Shown here: one piece after another, positions 58,115 through 64,000 of the stretch
Position numbering within the stretch: position 1 is the first letter of the stretch
Layout: the number at the start of each line of letters is the position of its first letter
Source: Flexifilum sp963727545
GTDB taxonomy: Bacteria > Chloroflexota > Anaerolineae > Aggregatilineales > Phototrophicaceae
Assembly: GCA_963727545.1 (NCBI GenBank)
Contig: CAVSGS010000007.1
Location: 206,508 to 270,507, forward strand
Reading direction: 5' to 3'
DNA length: 64,000 nt
Translations under genes and position numbers: made by a program
Notes under the pieces: generated by a model
Databases searched by the model: none
Told to the model about the DNA's origin: nothing
The model's input: only the letters and a program-made list of their open reading frames with translations

Positions 58115-59367
58115 TGCCGATGAATCGTCTGTGGGTGCGTTTGAGCGTTGCTTTTAGTGCGGTGGTCTTCATCAGTTTGGCGACGATTGCGCTCGTCAGT
58201 GTCACCGTGATCCGCGCCAACTCGGCTGAGTTCAATCGCCTCCGCGATGAGACTGGCGCGAGTTTTGCCATTTCCGCCATCGCACCACAGAGCGTTGATA
58301 TAAAGTCTCCTATCACCACCGCCGCCGCTGGTTCGACGACCGCCACGCTTTCGACTCAACATCTGATCCCGGTCGAGGTCGATGGCAGTACGGTTGCTTA
58401 CATTGACTTGGCGCATCTGTTGCAACCGCCGCCCCGTCCGTTGCAAATCGTAAGTTGGGAGGAAGTGGTCCTGATCGTCGCTGCCGTCAGCATCGTCATC
58501 AGCATTCTCTTCGGCGTGTTGATGAGCCGCAGCCTGACTAAGCCGCTCAATCGATTGGCGGTCACTGCCGACGCCATCGGCGCGGGGAACTGGGAGCAGC
58601 GCGTACCGGTCAAGGGCACCGCCGAGATCGCGTCGCTGGCGCAGTCGTTCAACAAGATGGTCGATCAGCTTCAGCGCAACGAACTGCTGCGCCGCAACCT
58701 CGTCGCCGACGTTGCGCACGAACTCCGCACGCCGATCACGGCACTGCAAGCCAACGTTTACGCGATTCTCGACGACGCTTACCCGATGACCAAGACCGAA
58801 ATCGCCGGACTTTACGATCAGACCCGGCTGCTCAGCCGCCTGATCAAAGACCTGCACGAACTCTCGCAGGCGGAGTCCGGTTTGCTGCCGCTCGACCGCC
58901 AACCGATCGATTTCAGCCAAACGCTGTCGGAGTTGATCGCGCCGTTCCGTTCGGTTGCCGAGGAAAAGGACGTGCATTTGGCAGTCGATATTCCGGCGGC
59001 GCTGCCGCTGGTCTCCGCCGACGAGGAGCGCATCAATCAGGTGATGCACAATCTGCTCAACAACGCGCTGCGCTACACACCCTCCGGCGGGACGATCACC
59101 ATCCGCGCGCGCGGCGCGGACGGCTGTCTGCGCATCGAGGTGCAGGACACCGGCGAAGGGATCGCGCCGGAGCATCTGCCCAACGTCTTCGAGCGCTTCT
59201 ACCGCGCCGATTATGCGCGCAGTCGTCAGCGCGGCGGGATGGGTTTAGGCTTGGCGATCTCGAAGGCGATCGTCGAGCAGCACGGTGGCACGATTGGCGT
59301 GACCAGCAGCGGTATTTCCGGCGAGGGCACGACCTTCGCGGTTCAGTTGCCGACGATTAAAGCGTAG
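58114..59367 (+). CDS. Sensor histidine kinase (BaeS/PhoR-like)
   Basis: A 417-residue kinase with two transmembrane helices (about 10-33 and 117-137) flanking an extracellular domain of about 85 residues. HAMP covers about 138-190, HisKA has His202 in VADVAHELRTPITALQ, and the ATPase domain has MHNLLNNALRYTPSGG, DTGEGIAPEHLPNVFERFYRA and GMGLGLAIS. It forms a two-gene operon with the response regulator. The extracellular part is too small and unlike known sensors to suggest a ligand; peptide or envelope stress is plausible given the MacAB neighbours. Confidence 0.95.
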   Translation: MPMNRLWVRLSVAFSAVVFISLATIALVSVTVIRANSAEFNRLRDETGASFAISAIAPQSVDIKSPITTAAAGSTTATLSTQHLIPVEVDGSTVAYIDLAHLLQPPPRPLQIVSWEEVVLIVAAVSIVISILFGVLMSRSLTKPLNRLAVTADAIGAGNWEQRVPVKGTAEIASLAQSFNKMVDQLQRNELLRRNLVADVAHELRTPITALQANVYAILDDAYPMTKTEIAGLYDQTRLLSRLIKDLHELSQAESGLLPLDRQPIDFSQTLSELIAPFRSVAEEKDVHLAVDIPAALPLVSADEERINQVMHNLLNNALRYTPSGGTITIRARGADGCLRIEVQDTGEGIAPEHLPNVFERFYRADYARSRQRGGMGLGLAISKAIVEQHGGTIGVTSSGISGEGTTFAVQLPTIKA

Positions 59368-59392
59368 GGGCGGGTTTCAAACCCGCCCCGAC
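59364..59392. repeat. GTAGGGGC-family palindromic repeat (copy 8)
   Basis: GTAGGGGCGGGTTT, one central C and the complementary right arm with one mismatch near its end. It overlaps the stop codon of the histidine kinase gene and lies between convergent genes, so it may terminate both. Confidence 0.8.
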
Positions 59393-59431
59393 ATCCCCCT
59401 ATTACGAGAAACCCTCAAGCTGCCAACGCCG

Positions 59432-60470
59432 TTAAACGTCCGCTTGCAGCCCCTCCCACAAACCTTGTAAGTACATTGCGCCGAGCGCCCGGTCGTACAG
59501 CCCGTAGCCGGTGCGCGGCACGTCCTCGTCCCAAATCCGTCGCCCGTGATCCGGGCGCAGCGGACCCGCGTAGCCGATCTCGACCAGCGCTTGCATCACC
59601 GCTCGCAGATCGACGCTGCCGCACGCCGACGGATGGGCGACCTCGTAGAAGTCGCGATCGCCGGTGCGCTGGACGTTGCGCAGGTGGACGAAGTTGATCC
59701 GCGTCGGCGAACTGCTTGACCATCGCCGGCAGGTCGTTACTCGCCAATGTCCCCAGCGATCCGGTGCAGAAGGTCAAGCCGTTGTGCGGACTGTCGACCG
59801 CGGCGAGCAGCCGCCCGATGCTCTCGGCGTCGCGGACGATGCGCGGCAGCCCGAAGATCGACCACGGCGGGTCGTCGGGATGGATCGCCAGAAAGACGCC
59901 CGCTTCCTCTGCTGCCGGGATCACGCGGTGCAGGAAATAGACGAGGTGCTCGAACAGCGCGGCGTCATCGATTTCGGCGTAATCGCTCAGGGCGGCGTTC
60001 AGTTCCTCTTTCGAGAAGCCGCGCGCCCAAGCGACCCGCGTTTCCAGCCCGCGTTCCAGATAGCCGTCGATCTCGGCGTGAACGTATTTCGTCACGACCG
60101 ACTGATCGGGCAGGTAGTAGATCATCTCCGTGCGCATCCAGTCGAACAGGGGCATGAAGTTGTAGCAGAGCACTTTTACGCCCGCGCGCCCCATGTTGCG
60201 GATGCTCTCACAGTAGGCGTCGATCAGCGCGTCGCGTTCCGGCAGCCCGCGCTTGATCGCCTCGCTGACGGGGATGCTCTCGATCACGTCGAGGGTGAAA
60301 CCGGCTGCCTCGACCTCTGCTTTCAGCGCGGCGATCCGCTCGACCGACCAGACCGCGCCGACGGGGATGTCCTCAATCGTGCCGACGATCCCCTTGACGA
60401 CCGGAATTTGCGCGATTTGCCCCAGTTTCACACTGTCGGCGTCGCCGAACCAGCGCCACGTCATCCGCAT
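59432..60470 (-). CDS. uxuA: D-mannonate dehydratase UxuA (one frameshift)
   Basis: About 345 residues after correction. Family motifs are seen: MTWRWFGDADSV at the start, VLCYNFMPLFDWMRTE, AIHPDDPPWSIFGLPRIV with metal ligands, and, after the break, RPDHGRRIWDE. An extra G near 59703 (minus-strand C-G-A-C-G-C-G-G) shifts the frame; removing it gives VKQFADRINFVHLRNV. Without correction the protein would lose its C-terminal 90 residues. UxuA converts D-mannonate to 2-keto-3-deoxygluconate. It starts three bases after the SDR stop, as the last gene of a glucuronate operon. Confidence 0.93.
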
Positions 60471-60473
60471 GAT

Positions 60474-61301
60474 CTACACTCCGCTGTATGCCATGAAGCC
60501 GCCATCGACCGGGACGACGACGCCGGTGACGAAGCGCGCCGCATCGCTGACCAGCCAGAGCAGGGTGCCGAGCAGGTCTTCGGGCACGCCGAAGCGACCC
60601 TGCGGCGTGTGGTCGATGATCTGCTGACCGCGCGCCGTCCACTTGCCGGTTTGCTCGTCAACCAGCAGATAGCGGTTCTGCTCACCGAGGAAGAAGCCCG
60701 GTGCGATCGCGTTAACGCGAATGTTCGGGTTGTGTTCGGTCGCCATGTAGACGGCGAGCCACTGGGTGAAGTTGCTGATCGCCGCTTTCGCCGCTGCGTA
60801 GGCGACGACGCGCGTCATCGGCGAGTAGGCTGCCATCGACGAGATGTTGACGATCGCGCCTGAACCCTGATCGACCATAAACTTGCCGAAGACCTGCGAC
60901 GAGAGCATCGCGCCGGTGAAGTTGAGGTCGAAGACCCAGCGCAGCGCTTCCGGCGGGATGTCGAAGAAGGTGCGCTCGCCGGGGATGGTGGTCGCGTCGG
61001 GACGGTTGCCGCCCGCGCCGTTGATGAGGATGTCGATCCGCCCGTAAGTTGCTGCGACTCGCTCCGCCGCCGCTTCGAGCGCCGCTTTGTCGAGTACGTT
61101 GGTCGTGATGCCGATCGCGTCGCCGCCGTTCTGCTTAATCTCCTGCGCGAGAGCGTTCGTTTTGTCGTCTTCAAGCGCCAGCACGACGACCTTCGCTCCG
61201 GCAGCGCCGAGCGCGCGGCACATCGGCGTGCAGATGACGCCCGTGCCCCCCGTCACCAGCGCGACTTTGCCGTCCAGTCGAAAAGATTCGCTTGAGATCA
61301 T
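60474..61301 (-). CDS. SDR-family D-mannonate oxidoreductase (fructuronate reductase)
   Basis: A 275-residue short-chain dehydrogenase. TGGTGVIC is the nucleotide-binding start, with NGAGGN near residue 92 and catalytic YAAAK near 165. The insertion GNRPDATTIPGERTFFDI after NGAGG is typical of the SDR enzymes that sit next to uxuA (YjmF-like) and replace UxuB. It would reduce D-fructuronate to D-mannonate with NAD(P)H. Adjacent uxuA and GH67 genes support this. Confidence 0.88.
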   Translation of the reverse strand: MISSESFRLDGKVALVTGGTGVICTPMCRALGAAGAKVVVLALEDDKTNALAQEIKQNGGDAIGITTNVLDKAALEAAAERVAATYGRIDILINGAGGNRPDATTIPGERTFFDIPPEALRWVFDLNFTGAMLSSQVFGKFMVDQGSGAIVNISSMAAYSPMTRVVAYAAAKAAISNFTQWLAVYMATEHNPNIRVNAIAPGFFLGEQNRYLLVDEQTGKWTARGQQIIDHTPQGRFGVPEDLLGTLLWLVSDAARFVTGVVVPVDGGFMAYSGV

Positions 61302-61380
61302 AAACGCTTCCTTTGGATACAGAGCTTAAATAAAAGTTATAACTTGCTTTTTCGTTAACTGCTTATTACCGGTGTCGTTG

Positions 61381-61408
61381 GTAGGGGCGTTCAATTGAAC
61401 GCCCCTAC
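61381..61408. repeat. GTAGGGGC-family palindromic repeat (copy 9)
   Basis: A perfect 28-base palindrome with arms GTAGGGGCGTTCAA, eight bases after the GH67 stop and 79 bases before the SDR start, inside a presumed operon. Confidence 0.87.
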
Positions 61409-61416
61409 GGATGCGG

Positions 61417-63563
61417 CTAGCGATTCCCGAACCGCCGCTCCGGGATGCCCGGTACGTAATAATGGGTCAGGTTCTCGTAATATTCCAACGTTTCGGCGGG
61501 CTGCTCGTACTCCGGCGGGATCGGCTGCTTGGAGAAAGTCTGGAAGTAGAGCAGACAGGCGTCGCGCCACCAGCGGGCTTCGCTTTCCTGAATTCGCAGC
61601 AGCGCCTTGACGTGCTCGAACCGCGCGTCGTCCACGTACCCCGCAAGTGAGTCCCACGTCGCTTGCATGGCGCGGACGGACTGCACGCCGAAGTTGTAGC
61701 GATAGCAGAGTTCGTCCCACAGCGTCCGCCCGGACTTCATCCGGTGATCCCACGCCACGTGATGGAACCAGAGCAGGTACTCGTCCGGGCAGGTGTCGAG
61801 GTTGGCGATCAGGTCGCGGAAGGGGGGGCAGTATTGGCTGATCGCGTTGCTGCCGGTCGCCGAGCGGTCGAAACCGATGCCGTCCGCGTCGGCGCGGTGA
61901 TAGTAGGGTGAGGTCCAGTCGGGGCGACCGCCCGTGACCCAAGGACCCGGTCCGTAGTGATGGTCGCGCGCCATGATGTGGTGCAAGCCGAGCGGCGTCA
62001 TGGTGTCGACCACCGCCTCACGCGAAGCGATCATCATCCCTCGCGCCGCCGCGACAAAGTGATCGTCGTTGCTGAAGGTCATGCCGTAGCCACTCGTCGG
62101 CGATCTGCTCGGACGACAGGCGATGATCCCACGCCAGCCGACCGTAAGCGTACCAGTTGGCTTGCGCAAAGGGATGTCCGCACCAGTTGCGGTCGTCGCC
62201 GACGTTGGCGATCGCCGACATGCCGGTCAGGTCGTGCCCGTCGAGCGTGCCATCGACCACGTAGGCGACCAGCGAGCCTTCGCCCTCGCAGCCCGTATCG
62301 GCGTCCAGCACTTCTTTGAACAGCGGCGCGAGGTAGACCAGATGGGTCGCGCAGCCGAGATACTCCTGCGTGATCTGGAACTCGATCATCAGCGGGGTTT
62401 TCGGCATCGCCCCGAACAGCGGGTGATAGGGTTCGCGTGGCTGGAAGTCGATGGCGCCGTTCTTGACCTGTAAGAAGGTTCCGGCGGGAAGGTGCCATCC
62501 TGCGGCACCAGTTCGGTGTAGGCTTGCTTGTGCCGGTCATCCGGGTCGTGGTCATCGTAGACGAAGGCGCGCCAGCAGACGATGCCGCCGTGCGGCACGA
62601 CCGCGTTGGCGAGCAGTCCTGCGCCCTCGGCGTGCGAGCGCCCGTAATCGCGCGGACCGGGCTGACCTTCCGAGTTCGCCTTGACGACGAAGCCGCCGAA
62701 GTCAGGGATCAGGGCGTAGATTTCGTCGGCTTTTGCCCGCCACCACGCGATCACGTCCGGGTCGAGCGGGTCGGCGGTTGGCAACCCGTCGATCTCCATG
62801 GGCGCGGTGAAGCGCGCGGAAAGGAAGACGCGCATCCCATAGGGACGGAACACGTTCGCCAGCGCCGCGAGCTTGATTAGATAGGGGTGCGTCAGGCTGA
62901 GCGCGCTGGCGTTGGCGTTGTTCAGCACTACGCTGTTGATGCCAATTGAGGCGTTGGCGCGGGCGTAATCGGTGTAACGCGGGTCGAGGTAATCCGGCAG
63001 TTTGTGCCAGTCCCAGAGCGAGAAACCGGCGTAACCGCGCTCGATGGTGCGGTCGAGGTTGTCCCAGTGGAACAGCATCCGGTACTCTGTTTTCGGCTGG
63101 CTGACGATGCGCAAGTCGGCGAGCGGCTGGTGCATCTGTAGATGCCGCAGAAAGGCGAACACGCCGTATAACACGCCGACGTCGCGGTTGGCGGCGATCA
63201 CGATGCCCTGTGATCGCGGATTACTGTGCTGACGATCACGTAGCCCTCGTCGCCGACCTGCGCCAACGCCTCGTGCAAGTCGAGGTCGGCGATCACGGGC
63301 GCGCTGGCGGGCGTTCCGGCGATCAAAATCCCCGCTTGATCCATCTGCTCGGTCAGCGGAACCGACGAGTTAAGCAGGCTTTCGAGCGCCTCGACGAGTT
63401 CTTCCTGCGCGGCGTGCTGCGTCGGCGACGGCACGGGAAAGTGAAGCTGGCGGATGGTGCTGCGGTAGGCGTCGAGGGTTGGCGCGTCCTCGATGGTCGC
63501 GTAGCGCAGCCACAGTTCGTAGCCATCTTCGTTCTTCAGACGAGATTGTGCAGTTTGAGTCAG
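61417..63563 (-). CDS. Alpha-glucuronidase, GH67 (three frameshifts)
   Basis: Four frames tile about 715 residues, the usual GH67 length. Catalytic regions are visible: VVKANSEGQPGPRDYGR with the general-acid Glu, and, after the second break, NGAIDFQPREPYHPLFG with the Asp/Glu pair and MPKTPLMIEFQITQEYLG. Corrections are one base added near 63207, one G added near 62483 (PPGTFLQVKNGAIDF) and one base removed near 62084 (ADEWLRMTFSNDDHF). There is no signal peptide, so it removes methylglucuronate from imported xylo-oligosaccharides in the cytoplasm. The start is unclear: no ATG is present upstream, and a CTG preceded by AGGAAG is used here; an ATG may have been lost. Confidence 0.85.
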
Positions 63564-63604
63564 CGTTTGCTTCCTATTCTTGATGCTATAGAGCCGCTGG
63601 CGGC

Positions 63605-64000
63605 TTATTTCCCCGCCGCCCAGAAGATCAACTGACCGAACAGGCTCGGATCGTTATACGACTGGTCGTTCGTGTCGGCTGCTGACCAAATCAGCTTAGC
63701 ATCGCGTCCGCTGTCGTCCGACGCGCCGTTCAGGTGCGTCTGGAAGCCGATCACCGCGCCTTGCTCCGGCGTGATCGACCAGACGTCGTTGTGCAGCGAG
63801 ACGGACGCCTCGACGCGATAGCCCTTGTCGGTCTTGACGACGACCGCATGAACCGGCGGTTCCGCGCCGTTGCCGCCGAGGATCGGCGCTTCAGGATTGT
63901 CATTCTCGATGTTGACCGCCGAGATGCCGATTTGAGCGATGCCGTCGCTGTAGGAAGTCGTAGTCAGGTCGCCGGTGGGGTTGATGTAGAACTCGATCGA
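63605..64000 (-). CDS. C-terminal part of a CBM9-domain protein (partial)
   Basis: The last 131 residues of a protein whose start lies beyond the window. SIEFYINPTGDLTTTSYSDG, AVVVKTDKGYRVEASVSL, WSITPEQGAVIGFQTHLN and FGQLIFWAAGK match the C-terminal strands of carbohydrate-binding module family 9 (a DOMON-like beta sandwich). CBM9 modules occur in xylanases and bind ends of glycan chains. It lies 41 bases upstream of the GH67 gene in the same direction, so a xylan-related role is likely. Whether a catalytic domain is attached cannot be seen. Confidence 0.78.
   Translation of the reverse strand, partial: SIEFYINPTGDLTTTSYSDGIAQIGISAVNIENDNPEAPILGGNGAEPPVHAVVVKTDKGYRVEASVSLHNDVWSITPEQGAVIGFQTHLNGASDDSGRDAKLIWSAADTNDQSYNDPSLFGQLIFWAAGK

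Overview
The window looks like chromosomal DNA of a GC-rich, free-living bacterium that breaks down plant polysaccharides, most likely a member of the Chloroflexota (Anaerolineae-like). This placement is inferred from protein style (CUT1 and Opp sugar transporters, YesL, ScyD/ScyE-like propeller, SDR-type uronate reductases) and from dispersed palindromes, not from a marker gene. No rRNA, tRNA, CRISPR array, phage or transposase gene was seen.

Layout. (1) 1-11.6 kb: a sugar module. A CUT1 importer with YesL and a Gfo/Idh start is transcribed leftwards. A GntR regulator, a DapA-family lyase/aldolase, an old-yellow-enzyme-like oxidoreductase, a Gfo/Idh dehydrogenase and a glycoside hydrolase are transcribed rightwards, followed by a secreted propeller protein. 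(2) 11.6-18.3 kb: a heterodimeric ABC exporter with a MarR domain in frame at its N-terminus, and a second, homodimeric-type exporter. (3) 18.5-20.7 kb: a small DUF1330-like protein and a PhoPR-like two-component pair. (4) 20.9-34.1 kb: a pectin/oligogalacturonate regulon. An Opp-type importer, a heparinase II/III-like protein, a PL22 oligogalacturonate lyase, KduI, KduD and a KdgF-like cupin lie opposite a LacI regulator, with GTTAGCGCTAAC operators between. (5) 34.2-37.5 kb: a vWA / PP2C phosphatase / protein kinase triad resembling TerY-P signalling triads. (6) 37.6-43.6 kb: cydABDC, cytochrome bd oxidase with its CydDC exporter. (7) 43.6-48.9 kb: a MITE-like element, a ketoglutarate-semialdehyde-type aldehyde dehydrogenase and another CUT1 importer. 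(8) 49.2-59.4 kb: a MacAB-type system (two HlyD adaptors, ATPase, two MacB permeases) plus a repeat/SH3 membrane protein, divergent from a two-component system. (9) 59.4-64 kb: glucuronoxylan use (CBM9 protein, GH67 alpha-glucuronidase, SDR fructuronate reductase, UxuA).

Together the genes suggest import of uronic-acid-containing oligosaccharides, cytoplasmic cleavage, and conversion to 2-keto-3-deoxygluconate-type intermediates. KDG kinase and a dedicated KDG aldolase are not seen here, unless the DapA-family protein serves.

Two technical features matter for every reader. At least 17 apparent frameshifts, mostly one extra base, break otherwise well-conserved genes, so the sequence is probably an unpolished assembly. 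I give such genes as single full-length features. A family of palindromic repeats with constant GTAGGGGC / GCCCCTAC ends and variable but self-complementary inner arms is scattered through the gaps, once inside a gene.
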